Positions 46,243-54,059 of a stretch of 64,000 bases of DNA are shown one piece after another. Made by a program: the position numbers and the translations under genes. Below the pieces are notes generated by a model. That model saw nothing but the letters and a program-made list of their open reading frames with translations, was not told where the DNA came from and did not search any database. The DNA is from Rahnella variigena. GTDB lineage: Bacteria; Pseudomonadota; Gammaproteobacteria; Enterobacterales; Enterobacteriaceae. Positions within the stretch are counted from its first letter, which is position 1. The number at the start of each line of letters is the position of its first letter. The stretch spans positions 248,001 through 312,000 of the forward strand of contig NZ_NSDJ01000002.1 in the NCBI RefSeq assembly GCF_003610915.1, read 5' to 3'.

Positions 46243-46971
46243 TTACGCCTCAACAACCTCATTTTCCAGTTTCTGCCGCTTACGCAAACCGGGGAACCAG
46301 GTCATCCACAATCCGACGACAATCAATGTACCGATGCCGCCAATGGCTGCCGCCGTGACTGCGCCCACCCAGGCGGCCATCAGACCGGATTCAAATTCAC
46401 CGAGCTGGTTCGAGGTGTTGATGAAGATCGAATTAACCGCGCTGACGCGTCCGCGCATATCGTCTGGCGTGTCCAGTTGTACCAGTGCACCGCGAATGAC
46501 CATGCTTATCATGTCGAATCCGCCGAGCGCAAACAGTGCCAGCATGGATAACCACAGCGAGGTGGAGAACGCGAACACCAGCGTCGCCGCGCCGAAGCCT
46601 GCCACGGCGGCAAACATGGTCATACCCACGTTACGTTGCAGCGCGCGGTGGCTCAGCCAGAAACCGACAATCAGTCCACCCACGGCCGGAGCGCCGCGCA
46701 ACAGACCCAATCCCCATGGGCCGGTATGCAGAATGTCGTGGGCAAAAATCGGCAGCAGGGCGGTCGCACCGCCGAGCAGAACCGCGAACAAATCCAGAGA
46801 GATCACACCCAGAACATCCGGACGGGCGCGGATGAAACTGATACCGGCGAACAAGGTTTTAAAGGTCGCCGGAACACGGCGAGGTTGCGCCTGTTCGTAA
46901 CGCAAACAGCGGAAGTGGAAACTCATGTTTTTACTGAGTTTATTTTCTTCCCCAAAATCCCTCCAAAACAT
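46243..46971 (-). pseudogene. MFS transporter gene truncated at its 5' end by the prophage
   Basis: The visible protein has only the C-terminal half of a major facilitator (MFS_3/EntS-type): FKTLFAGISFIRARPDVLGVISLDLFAVLLGGATALLPIFA and FDMISMVIRGALVQLDTPDDMRGRVSAVN, with about six membrane helices, where about 400 residues and twelve helices are expected. Homology fades near PRRVPATF, and the first 15-20 codons read through from prophage-end DNA. The missing 5' half should lie beyond the right end of the prophage. It may encode nothing functional now. Confidence 0.8.
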
Positions 46972-47028
46972 CTCCCCAAAATGGATTTTAAAAATTATCC
47001 CGTTTGTTGGGGAGTAATCCCGTAACTT
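46925..47028. other. Left attachment region of the prophage (approximate)
   Basis: Junction between the truncated MFS gene and the integrase gene. It contains CCCCAAAAT twice (46950s and 46974-46982 area) and TTGGGGAGT, which could be arm- or core-type integrase sites. The exact core cannot be set without the right end or an unoccupied site. Confidence 0.4.
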
Positions 47029-48168
47029 TCACACAGCTAACGTTATCCAATCTGCTCCTCTGTCGTCATGGTACAACTCAGTCATAGCTGCCGTTTTGTG
47101 TCCGAGTAGAGTTTGCGTGTTGATCCCGTGCGCACTGAAGAGCCTTTCAGCCAGAGAACGTTGTTCGTGAAAAGTCGGGGGCGTAGTTCCTTCAGTAAAT
47201 TTTAAACCACTTGCGATACGCGCCTGCTTAAACATACGAGTTACTCCGTTTCCCGTTACCGGGTCGCCAGGCTTTGAAGAACCATGAGCGCGAGAGTGGT
47301 GGATCATGTACTTGCTCATCACCCTGTCCCTGCATTGCCTGATCACATCATCAAGAGACAAATTAATTTCTGGAAGAAATAGGGTGAGAGGTAAAGCTAG
47401 CCGTGTTCCTGTCTTCGACTGTGTGATATGCAGGTGACCGTCCCAAACATCTGAGAATTTCATGTTCAGAATATCTGCACGTCGCTGACCAGTAATCAGG
47501 GCAAGAAGCATGGAGTTTTGCAGATAGGGCTGAAGGTCTGCCGCATTATCGAAAATCTTTTTCCATTGAGAAAAACTAAGCCTTCCCCTGGTAACTTTAT
47601 TTCTTGGAACTCTGGTTGCCAAAGCTGGGTTGAATCCGGGTTCTATTTCGCCTGAGTGCTGGGCCTCTTTAAATATATCCCCCCACGTAGCCCTTAACAT
47701 CTGAGCCATTCTGTTTTTTCCCTCTGATTTATACTCGTCAAGAATTGCGGCAATTGACTTTGTATCCAAATTATTAAGGCGCACATTCGGTAGCCTTTTT
47801 GAAAGAACCTGTGCACAGCTTTTACGTGTTTTGAACGTGGCCTTCTTTATTTCCCCTTCTATTAAACGCTCTTCAAGTAGAGATATATATTTACCAACCC
47901 AATCCGAAACCCTTATGCCTGCCTCTTTATTTGTTGTTTTTTTCACAGTCATATCAACGAGAAAGTTTATGTGTTTTGATTGCTGCTCTGTGATCATGGT
48001 ATTGGCTGCAATAGCCGCCTCACGAGCGGTATCTCCATCGGTTCCGAATCCTATAAATTTACCAGTGATCGGGTGACGATATTGCCAATACACCTTGCTG
48101 GTTCGACGGTCGAACTTGCAGTAAAGGTTGGGGATATTTACTTTATGTGTGCGTGGTCTGGCTGCCAT
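47029..48168 (-). CDS. int: Phage tyrosine integrase
   Basis: 379 residues with an N-terminal arm-binding domain (RTSKVYWQYRHPITGKFIGFG), a core-binding SAM-like domain (about 80-180) and a catalytic domain. Catalytic residues are visible: Arg229 in TGQRRADI, His334-x-x-Arg337 in FHEQRS, His357 in LLGHK and nucleophile Tyr366 in ELYHDDRG. It is the leftmost prophage gene, transcribed towards the attachment site, with its start overlapped by the excisionase end (26 bases). Confidence 0.95.
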   Translation of the reverse strand: MAARPRTHKVNIPNLYCKFDRRTSKVYWQYRHPITGKFIGFGTDGDTAREAAIAANTMITEQQSKHINFLVDMTVKKTTNKEAGIRVSDWVGKYISLLEERLIEGEIKKATFKTRKSCAQVLSKRLPNVRLNNLDTKSIAAILDEYKSEGKNRMAQMLRATWGDIFKEAQHSGEIEPGFNPALATRVPRNKVTRGRLSFSQWKKIFDNAADLQPYLQNSMLLALITGQRRADILNMKFSDVWDGHLHITQSKTGTRLALPLTLFLPEINLSLDDVIRQCRDRVMSKYMIHHSRAHGSSKPGDPVTGNGVTRMFKQARIASGLKFTEGTTPPTFHEQRSLAERLFSAHGINTQTLLGHKTAAMTELYHDDRGADWITLAV

Positions 48169-48406
48169 TTATCGTTTTCTCCAGTAGTGCTTTTACAGAA
48201 GCGGGGAGATGATTCGGTATCGCCGCTTTTGCAATAACGCCGACATACTTCGCATCTTCATCAACGACCCATTTGCTGCCTTGTTTGATCGGAGCAGGGA
48301 TGATCTGGCCGGTTTTTGCATAACGATGAAGTGTTGCTGGCGCTGGTGGATATTTAAACCCTTTCGGACTGGATGCCCATTCCATCAAAGGTACGAGTTG
48401 GCCCAT
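48143..48406 (-). CDS. xis: Excisionase-like protein
   Basis: 87 residues from the ATG at 48406 (GTGGAG upstream); a GTG at 48445 would add 13 basic residues. LVPLMEWASSPKGFKYPPAPATLHRYAKTGQIIPAPIKQGSKWVVDEDAKYV is the winged-helix, MerR-like pattern of lambda-family excisionases. It bends DNA at the attachment site to favour excision and is encoded just upstream of, and overlapping, int. Confidence 0.88.
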   Translation of the reverse strand: MGQLVPLMEWASSPKGFKYPPAPATLHRYAKTGQIIPAPIKQGSKWVVDEDAKYVGVIAKAAIPNHLPASVKALLEKTINGSQTTHT

Positions 48407-48451
48407 ACGCTTTTTCTCCACACGTTTAGTTATAGCCGGCTGCACACCGGT

Positions 48452-48616
48452 TTACTGACTGACCCGAAATCGGCCGTAATATTTTCCAGATCGCCACCAG
48501 AGCATTTTCTCCCCTGGCGGCATTGCTGGCGCAAACTCAACTGGAACAAACCACAAATTTAGCATTCGTTTCACAAGTAACCGTCTGACTAAATACGAAC
48601 GGTTTGACTCAGTCAT
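48452..48616 (-). CDS. Small phage protein (54 aa)
   Basis: ATG at 48616 overlapping the preceding stop (ATGA), so translation is coupled. The sequence SYLVRRLLVKRMLNLWFVPVE followed by PPGEKMLWWRSGKYYGRF is basic and aromatic, without a recognised domain. Similar short proteins are common next to xis in lambdoid phages. The frame is open further upstream but there it shadows the dndB-like gene. Confidence 0.55.
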   Translation of the reverse strand: MTESNRSYLVRRLLVKRMLNLWFVPVEFAPAMPPGEKMLWWRSGKYYGRFRVSQ

Positions 48617-49688
48617 GCAACTTCCGGTTTGAAAGATGTCTGTTGAATCGCAATAGCCAGGCGCTGACCGGCTGCCTTTTGAGCCGGAATACTTGCAATT
48701 ACTGTTGGCCGTTCTTTGTCTGTATTTGCACAAATGCCTCCCCAGTTCGAAATCTCGAAGAAGTTTTCCAGTTCAAGAGATGTGCTCTTGCTGGCTAACT
48801 CTTCGATCATCAACACAACACCCTGAACAGGCCGATGTTTAAGCAGCTCCTGAATTGCGTAGCCGAATGCATTGATCATCACGGCGTGGAACTGGATGTA
48901 ATCCCGTTTGTATTCAGCCGGTGAAACAGAATGGTGAAGATCCTTGATAGCTGTAAGACTAAGCCACGCTTCCCAGATGTCGTAAATACACCTTTTGAGA
49001 CTTCTTTCCCCTTGCTGACAGAGAATTTAGTTGTTGCATCACTCAGTGCCTTAAAGCTGATCCACAACTCGCTTTTGGCCGGAACAACATTGTGCTCAAA
49101 GTCAGTTATCACTGAGAAAAGTTCGTGAGTAGACAGGAAAGAAACCATGCTTTGGGCGACAGTATCTCTTCCGTTGTAAGTCATATTGATGGCGGCGGAC
49201 GGTTTCGAGACGTTGTTATTTATGTCAGAGAAAAACTGCTGCCTTACTTTTAGCGGTAATTTCTGTGTCAACATCAGAGGAATTGAGACCGAGGTGCTGT
49301 GGTTCCGGCAAAAATCGCTGATCCCAGCGGCGCGGTGCTGACCATCAAATAATTTAATTTCTGCATCCATAGGGAATCTAACGATACCGACGTTCGTGTT
49401 GCCGAACGGTTCGAATTCAATATCACAATCACAGTTGCCAACCAGCGGCGGAATAATGAATGCCGTTTTGGTTTCAACTGAATTGACTAAATAGTCATGG
49501 AATTTTTTAACTCGCGTTTTGTTTATTTCACGCTGTGAACGGTCCAGAGCATGGCCGAAATTATCAGATGACAATACTCTGGTCAGCGTTCTGCCCGGAA
49601 TAGTCATCAGCAAAACATAGGTGTCGCCCTGAAAGCCGTATGACGCAGGGAACTCGAAGTAATATTCCATCTGTGTTTTATCAGTCAT
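48613..49688 (-). pseudogene. DGQHR-domain (DndB-like) protein, broken by a frameshift
   Basis: The first 269 codons (49688-48879) hold the DGQHR family: IKLFDGQHRAAGISDF, then QFFSDINNNVSKPSAAINMTYNGRD. Near 48967-48970 (SGKRG) the family-like sequence jumps to another frame: LSLTAIKDLHHSVSPAEYKR leads without a break into the open frame that ends at 48613 (INAFGYAIQELLKHRP, NFFEISNWGGICANTDKERP). One missing base in a TT(T) run would explain it. Joined, the protein is about 358 residues, as in DndB. DndB regulates DNA phosphorothioation; phage homologues have unknown roles. Sequencing error cannot be excluded. Confidence 0.7.
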
Positions 49689-50380
49689 GGCTGCTCTCCT
49701 GCTGGCGCTACACGTTCGAATTCAATCACCCAGACCCACGGGTTAGTCTGCCAACTGCCTTCGCCGTAAATCGATTCCCACAACCAGGAATAAACTTCAT
49801 TCGCGCTGTAACTGGCACTACCGAAATATTGGTCACCTGGATTGATGCAGTAGCGGCCTGATGCCGGAAGTTGGCAAATACCCTCGCGGACAGCATCACC
49901 CGAACTGATGTTCTGAATCCGCTGTACTCCGACATTGGATATTTTCAACTGAATGCGACTGGCCCAGCGGGGCATGTGCAGGGATGGGCGAAGTTTTCCT
50001 GGTTCGGTTACTACTGGGGGAGTGTCAAACCCTGTCCATTTACCAGTACGACCGCCATCAGCTTCAAACTGAATTGGGGCCCAGGGATTCTTATAACCAG
50101 CTGACATCGACAGATCCGCCACCTCGCGTGGTGAATGTATATCAAGGCTTCTTGCCATCCTGAAAGCCTCACGTACCCAGAGCTGATCACCTGGCTTACC
50201 CAGCGGGCTGTTGCGATAATCACCAGCGGCAACTTCCCCAGACAGTTCATTTCCCGCGAGCTCACAACCCATGTCTTTATCGATAAGCGGGAGTTTAATA
50301 ACACGTCGCGTTTGCGTCTTGCTACCGCTGAGAATGGCCTTAACCATCTCAGCGTTGAATAAAATAGGGCGTTCTTTCAT
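49685..50380 (-). CDS. ASCH-domain phage protein
   Basis: 231 residues beginning MKERPILFNAEMVKAILSGSKTQTRRVIK, the hallmark start of ASCH-fold proteins widespread in phages (the 'pmLF...V.ail.G.KTqTRR' motif), followed by PLGKPGDQLWVREAF and a C-terminal NPWVWVIEFERV. The ASCH/PUA-like pocket suggests RNA or modified-nucleotide binding; the role in phages is unknown. Overlaps the downstream DndB-like gene by four bases and the upstream gene by one base. Confidence 0.88.
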   Translation of the reverse strand: MKERPILFNAEMVKAILSGSKTQTRRVIKLPLIDKDMGCELAGNELSGEVAAGDYRNSPLGKPGDQLWVREAFRMARSLDIHSPREVADLSMSAGYKNPWAPIQFEADGGRTGKWTGFDTPPVVTEPGKLRPSLHMPRWASRIQLKISNVGVQRIQNISSGDAVREGICQLPASGRYCINPGDQYFGSASYSANEVYSWLWESIYGEGSWQTNPWVWVIEFERVAPAGEQP

Positions 50381-50871
50381 TATTCCACCCTCGTAGCTGT
50401 GCGCAGTACCTGATAAATCTGGTGTGCGATAGTGCGTTCATTACCCACAGGGCAGGCTTTGAAATATTCATAAGCAGCGGTGATCGCCACCTGGTGCTTT
50501 CCCAAAAAGTCGGTTTTAAGGCGCGCGATTTCCGCTTGTTCTTCAGTAGTGCGACGGAACCAAACGCTGTAAGGGCCATCTTCGGTATCGTGAACTGATG
50601 CGAGGAACCAACCTTCTCCTATTGGTGGAGTTGGCTCCCAAGCTGAAACATCGGCGCCGCCTTCTTCATAGGCTGCGTGAATATCATCAGCCGCCGGATC
50701 TGCATCAAGCGAAAGTGTATAAACCTCGACACCTTGAGCCTTTGCCCATGCTTCAAATTCTCCTGGCGCTGGGTATTCGTTACCGTTTGCCGGTTCGAAG
50801 AAATCAGGGTGAGTCCAAAAACCCAAGTTATCGGAGTTGCGTTCCGGTATAACCGGTTGAATAAGTTTCAT
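50380..50871 (-). CDS. Phage early protein of unknown function
   Basis: 163 residues, acidic, no signal or membrane helix. The middle part (YTLSLDADPAADDIHAAYEEGGADVSAWEPTPP, GEGWFLASVHDTEDGPYSVWFRR) looks like the short WxP-rich region found in many phage early-operon proteins (DUF551-type resemblance from memory), and the end is helical with TTEEQAEIARLKTDF. It is in the PL operon with one-base overlap to the ASCH gene. Confidence 0.65.
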   Translation of the reverse strand: MKLIQPVIPERNSDNLGFWTHPDFFEPANGNEYPAPGEFEAWAKAQGVEVYTLSLDADPAADDIHAAYEEGGADVSAWEPTPPIGEGWFLASVHDTEDGPYSVWFRRTTEEQAEIARLKTDFLGKHQVAITAAYEYFKACPVGNERTIAHQIYQVLRTATRVE

Positions 50872-50881
50872 GGCTGCATTC

Positions 50882-50941
50882 CTAAATAAGTGATTGCCAT
50901 AACCACGCCGAGAGCCAGAAAAAGGCGATATCAGTTTTCAT
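50882..50941 (-). CDS. Possible 19-residue hydrophobic peptide
   Basis: ATG at 50941, after AGGGGTTATTTC, encoding MKTDIAFFWLSAWLWQSLI and stopping just before the next gene's ribosome site. It is one membrane-length hydrophobic segment. The frame is open upstream to 51118 with sequence that looks less protein-like. It may serve as a translational lead-in for the next gene or be spurious. Confidence 0.3.
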   Translation of the reverse strand: MKTDIAFFWLSAWLWQSLI

Positions 50942-51264
50942 GAAATAACCCCTATGCGGATTTCGGCGTGAACGAATCCCTTGCCAGTGATGGCAATTAA
51001 TTTGCTCAGGCATAGATAAGAGCCGCTGGTTGAGCAATGGGTATACCGGTTTCGCTCCGGGGTTGTTTTTACGACCCTTATTTACTCTGGTTTCAGCGGT
51101 AAGAACACTCGCGACCAATGCGCTTACCTGCTGTACCGACTTATCAGTGATCTTTCTGCTGCACTAATCCGACGAAAATGGAGAAAGCTGCTACACTAAA
51201 ATATGAATAGGAAAACTCTTAATAATTCCAATTAAGTCCCGCACCTATCGCCAGAGTTCTAAAA

Positions 51265-51489
51265 ATGCCTGATATAAAACTCTCTTGTGAGAAATGTACT
51301 TCTGAACGTTTTGTAGCCTCTTCCAATTATCCAAGCTCTGACATGGTTTCCTCACTCGTCTGCGCTCTTTGCCACCACCCAGTAGATGTGAGCTCAGTAG
51401 TCACATTCAGGGACACTCCCTATATTGCCCTAGTTCCGCCTCTGCCAGACCACCTCTTTCACCATATTGAATCCAGCCACCAGGGTTGA
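51265..51489 (+). CDS. Small zinc-ribbon-like phage protein
   Basis: 74 residues with two CxxC pairs, Cys8-Cys11 in LSCEKC and Cys33-Cys36 in VCALC, spaced as in a zinc ribbon, followed by a His-rich end (DHLFHHIESSHQG). It lies on the plus strand, opposite to its neighbours, inside the leftward early region. Such small zinc-binding proteins occur in many lambdoid prophages; the function is unknown. Ribosome site is weak (CAGAGTT). Confidence 0.65.
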   Translation: MPDIKLSCEKCTSERFVASSNYPSSDMVSSLVCALCHHPVDVSSVVTFRDTPYIALVPPLPDHLFHHIESSHQG

Positions 51490-51599
51490 ATTATTCAAAC
51501 TGCCATTAAGCTACAGTGTTCTTTCTGTTGTGTGCCTGGTCACTTCTCCACCTCAGGCGGCGGTGTTATCTTGGTAGTTCTCACACAGCCAAGAAGGAA

Positions 51600-51841
51600 A
51601 TGAAGGTGAAAAACGCTTCGACTATTTAGTCACTTTAGCCCGTAGGATTGAAGCTCTTGAGAACGCATTCACGGTAGCGCTTCATTCCGTTTCAACCGTC
51701 TTACCCACAGTAAAGAGCGACGTCATTGAAAATCTAAATCGTCATGTTCAAGCTTATAAAGGTAAGGATCCTGCCGTTGCCTCGGCAACCAAGTTGCTCA
51801 TTAACCGAATTGAAGCTTTCAATCCGAAGATAAGAGATTAA
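51600..51841 (+). pseudogene. Small helical phage gene with a likely frameshift near its start
   Basis: From about 51612 the frame reads EKRFDYLVTLARRIEALENA and continues helical to NPKIRD, stopping at 51841, about 77 codons, but there is no start codon in this frame after the preceding stop. An ATG at 51600 after AAGAAGGAA is one base out of frame; adding one base in the GGTGAAAAA run would give MKVEKRFDYLVTL. Either a one-base deletion, a sequencing error or an unusual start. Confidence 0.45.
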
Positions 51842-51977
51842 TTTTGGTAATCTCGCCGTCTTCTATAAAGGCGGCTACTCCCTGTGCTTGCTCTTGCAAG
51901 CTTTCAGGATCCGTTTCTTCGATGAACTCTTCATTCGAAGATGCCAGACCAACAGTTTTCGGTTCTTGCTTATCCAT
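51819..51977 (-). CDS. Small acidic phage protein (52 aa)
   Basis: ATG at 51977, stop at 51819, first gene downstream of PL. The sequence starts MDKQEPKTVGLASSNEEFIE and ends with AAFIEDGEITKINLLSSD; strongly acidic, with codon use like the neighbours. It overlaps the end of the plus-strand small gene by 23 bases. It is not an N-type antiterminator (no arginine-rich motif). Function unknown. Confidence 0.5.
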   Translation of the reverse strand: MDKQEPKTVGLASSNEEFIEETDPESLQEQAQGVAAFIEDGEITKINLLSSD

Positions 51978-52104
51978 CCCGATACTTCATTAAGCTGCTC
52001 TGTTCTTGCTGTCGTGCTGCTGATACCTGAGAGAATCATTCGATGCTTCTTTGCCACCTGCAACTACTGCGTGGGCATCCACGTTGATCACTGCTGATGG
52101 TGTG

Positions 52105-52133
52105 AATCTAAAATAATTTAGTTTTTAATGCAA
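52105..52133 (-). promoter_or_regulatory. PL promoter of the prophage
   Basis: Minus strand TTGCAT (-35, 52128-52133), 17-base spacer, TAGATT (-10, 52105-52110). The operator copy 52108-52121 overlaps the -10 and spacer, and another copy lies just upstream, as expected for a repressor-controlled leftward promoter. Confidence 0.6.
52108..52121. promoter_or_regulatory. Repressor operator, left copy 1
   Basis: CTAAAATAATTTAG, near-palindrome identical to the copy at 52923-52936; overlaps PL. Confidence 0.75.
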
Positions 52134-52142
52134 CAGTGAAAA

Positions 52143-52156
52143 CTAAAAATATTTAG
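52143..52156. promoter_or_regulatory. Repressor operator, left copy 2
   Basis: CTAAAAATATTTAG, one or two differences from the other copies, 35 bases from left copy 1. Confidence 0.7.
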
Positions 52157-52208
52157 ATTTATAACTGAAAGGTGTTTTGAATGAAGTAGGGCTAGTAGGA
52201 AGGGGGGA

Positions 52209-52853
52209 TCAACGCCGTCTGAATTTTCGGTGCTCTACCATTACGCCAATTATTGATATGGGTTCTTGGTCAGAATGTTTTGTTGGGAAATCTTGATTTA
52301 GAGGCACAAGTGAAAAAATCTCATTACCCCCAGCATCTCTACCACGTGCTCTGTATTTTTTGAATGTTGCTTCATGTTCACCATTCTTCGCTACAACGTA
52401 ATCACCAGGCAGCGGACCTATGTCCGGATCAACGATAATTAGATCACCTTCAGTAAACTCTGGCTCCATTGACTTTCCTTTGATTTTTAAGGCAAAAGAA
52501 CGGGGTGATAGTCCTATGTCAGTTAGGATATAGTCAATATTACCTTCAAGGTTGCTTGCGTCCGACGCGGATGTCCAGATACCAGCCTGAACGTAACTGA
52601 TAATGGGGATCTGGCGTGTCCCAAAAGATGCGGGAATGATGTTAGAAATTTCTTCTTTACCGTAAAGAATGAAAGCCTCAGAAACACCGAAAAAAGCCGC
52701 CAAATTACTCAAAGACTTCCCACCCGGTTCATTCAGGTCACGTTCCCAGTAGCCAATAGTCACATCACTAACACCTAGCGCCTTTGCGACCTGAGCTTGA
52801 GTCAGTTTCCTGTCTTTACGAAGGTTTTTTATCCGCTGCCCTTGGGTAAGCAT
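52209..52853 (-). CDS. Prophage CI-type repressor
   Basis: 214 residues: an N-terminal helix-turn-helix (GQRIKNLRKDRKLTQAQVAKALGVSDVTIGYWERD, about 5-40), then an S24/LexA-type peptidase domain with cleavage site Ala-Gly in SYVQAGIW, catalytic serine in IKGKSMEPEF and lysine in HEATFKKY. This combination gives SOS-inducible lysogeny. It is flanked by operators on both sides and divergent from cro. Confidence 0.94.
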   Translation of the reverse strand: MLTQGQRIKNLRKDRKLTQAQVAKALGVSDVTIGYWERDLNEPGGKSLSNLAAFFGVSEAFILYGKEEISNIIPASFGTRQIPIISYVQAGIWTSASDASNLEGNIDYILTDIGLSPRSFALKIKGKSMEPEFTEGDLIIVDPDIGPLPGDYVVAKNGEHEATFKKYRARGRDAGGNEIFSLVPLNQDFPTKHSDQEPISIIGVMVEHRKFRRR

Positions 52854-52873
52854 TTTCCATCCTCTTAATGAAC

Positions 52874-52887
52874 CTAAGTTATTTTAG
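52874..52887. promoter_or_regulatory. Repressor operator, right copy 1
   Basis: CTAAGTTATTTTAG, in the cI-cro gap, 20 bases before the cI start; suited to control the cI promoter. Confidence 0.7.
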
Positions 52888-52893
52888 TTTTTA

Positions 52894-52922
52894 TTGATCA
52901 AAATAAAATTAAATAATACTAT
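52894..52922 (+). promoter_or_regulatory. PR promoter of the prophage
   Basis: TTGATC (52894-52899), 17-base spacer, TACTAT (52917-52922), directly followed by an operator and then by cro with its CGGAGG ribosome site. Confidence 0.6.
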
Positions 52923-52936
52923 CTAAAATAATTTAG
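52923..52936. promoter_or_regulatory. Repressor operator, right copy 2
   Basis: CTAAAATAATTTAG, immediately downstream of the PR -10, overlapping the expected start of transcription. Confidence 0.75.
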
Positions 52937-52950
52937 AAACCGGAGGTGTT

Positions 52951-53166
52951 ATGACGACGAGTGACCTTGAAAAATATTTTGGCGAACCCGGTAAAGTCGC
53001 TGAGTTTTTTGGGATATCCCCTGAAGCATTTTATTTGTGGAGAAAGCGCCCTGGCCAACTGATCCCGAAAGGCCGAGCTGCCGAAGCTGCATATAGAACC
53101 AAAGGTGAACTGAAATACGACCCAACACTTTACAAAAAGGCTATCACCACTGGCGAACAACCATAA
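52951..53166 (+). CDS. Cro-type repressor
   Basis: 71 residues with a short helix-turn-helix DLEKYFGEPGKVAEFFGISPEAFYLWRKRPGQLIPKGRAAEAA, the pattern of small Cro proteins (the 'G.v..A..lGi...aV..W....iP..ra' motif). First gene of the rightward operon, strong ribosome site CGGAGG. It competes with CI for the shared operators and opens lytic development. Confidence 0.88.
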   Translation: MTTSDLEKYFGEPGKVAEFFGISPEAFYLWRKRPGQLIPKGRAAEAAYRTKGELKYDPTLYKKAITTGEQP

Positions 53167-53185
53167 CTACCAAAGGGAAAACAAC

Positions 53186-53692
53186 ATGGTAGACCTGAAA
53201 TCAGTAGTTAAAACGATGTGCAAAGCCTATCCCGGCGGTCGGTCTGCTATGGCTGGCGCTCTGGGCATGACTGAAACGCAGTTCAACAACAATTTGTACG
53301 AAAAGAACGGCTGCCGGTTCTTCGAAATTGCCGAGCTGGAAGCGATGGAAGACATCAGCGGCACTAATCATCTGGCGGATTACTTCGCCCAGCGCCGCGG
53401 CGGTTTTTTCGTTGAAATCCCCAATCGTGACGAACTGGACCACGTTGACCTGTTTATCAAAGGGGTAAAGGTTGCCGCTAAGAGTGGGAAGGTCGATCAG
53501 CAGATAAATATTTCGATTGCAGACGACGGGGTGATTGATGAAGGCGAGAAGGCAGAAATTATGGCTCTTCATCGTAAGCATTTAGCTGCCCGCGATGAGT
53601 ACGTGAAGTCAGTGGTGGCTTTGCATGAAAGGGTTGACGCCTCAGGAGTGCAGTCCCGAGGCGTCGGCGCATTAAAAACGTGTGTGGAGTGA
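53186..53692 (+). CDS. YmfL-like phage regulatory protein (CII position)
   Basis: 168 residues. The N-terminal half VKTMCKAYPGGRSAMAGALGMTETQFNNNLYEKNGCRFFEIAELEAMEDISGTNHLADYFA is the helix-turn-helix of the YmfL/CII-like family found right after cro in lambdoid prophages. The C-terminal half is helical with IADDGVIDEGEKAEIMALHRK. It probably acts as a transcription activator or regulator in the lysis-lysogeny choice. Confidence 0.8.
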   Translation: MVDLKSVVKTMCKAYPGGRSAMAGALGMTETQFNNNLYEKNGCRFFEIAELEAMEDISGTNHLADYFAQRRGGFFVEIPNRDELDHVDLFIKGVKVAAKSGKVDQQINISIADDGVIDEGEKAEIMALHRKHLAARDEYVKSVVALHERVDASGVQSRGVGALKTCVE

Positions 53693-53699
53693 TTAACGC

Positions 53700-54059
53700 A
53701 TGAACAGTCTACTCATAAAAGCTGGCGTTCCGCAAATCCGCTGTGTTGCGAAAGGCGGGGCCGCTGGCTCTCTTTCGTATGAAGTGATGATAGGTAACCG
53801 CTGGATGCCGTGCAACTACCAGTTCGCGGCGTGGTGGGTAGGTTACGTCCGCCAGAGCAGCCAGAAGGTGACGGCATGTCTGAAGAAATCCAAAAGCTGG
53901 ACAGGCGTTACAAGGATTGGCGGGGCGTTGTGGTACACGTCGTGGGCTTCGACAGAGCAGGGGATCGCGTCATCTTCATGCGCGCCGGTTACCCGCATGA
54001 GTGCGCCCAGCCTACTGAACAATTCCGGCGAAAGTTTAAGAGGGTCTTATGAGCGTTAA
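53700..54059 (+). CDS. Small phage protein overlapping the DUF4222 gene
   Basis: ATG at 53700 right after YmfL. The first 57 residues (AGVPQIRCVAKGGAAGSLSYEVMIGNRWMPCNYQFAAWWVGYVRQ) look like a genuine phage protein. Beyond about residue 60 (53880) the sequence becomes low-quality Ser/Arg-rich and overlaps the next gene in another frame; the true end was possibly shortly after QSSQKVTA and lost by a change in a stop codon. Function unknown. Confidence 0.5.
   Translation: MNSLLIKAGVPQIRCVAKGGAAGSLSYEVMIGNRWMPCNYQFAAWWVGYVRQSSQKVTACLKKSKSWTGVTRIGGALWYTSWASTEQGIASSSCAPVTRMSAPSLLNNSGESLRGSYER
53876..54052 (+). CDS. DUF4222-like small phage protein
   Basis: 58 residues from the ATG at 53876. MSEEIQKLDRRYKDWRGVVVHVVGFD followed by RVIFMRAGYPHECAQPTEQFRRKFKRV is the DUF4222 pattern common between cII-like and O genes in enterobacterial prophages. 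The stop overlaps the replication gene by four bases. Role unknown. Confidence 0.75.
   Translation: MSEEIQKLDRRYKDWRGVVVHVVGFDRAGDRVIFMRAGYPHECAQPTEQFRRKFKRVL

Noticed and set aside
53810..53875. Extended N-terminus for the DUF4222-like gene
   Set aside because: The residues before Met at 53876 are a shadow of the preceding gene and do not match the family.
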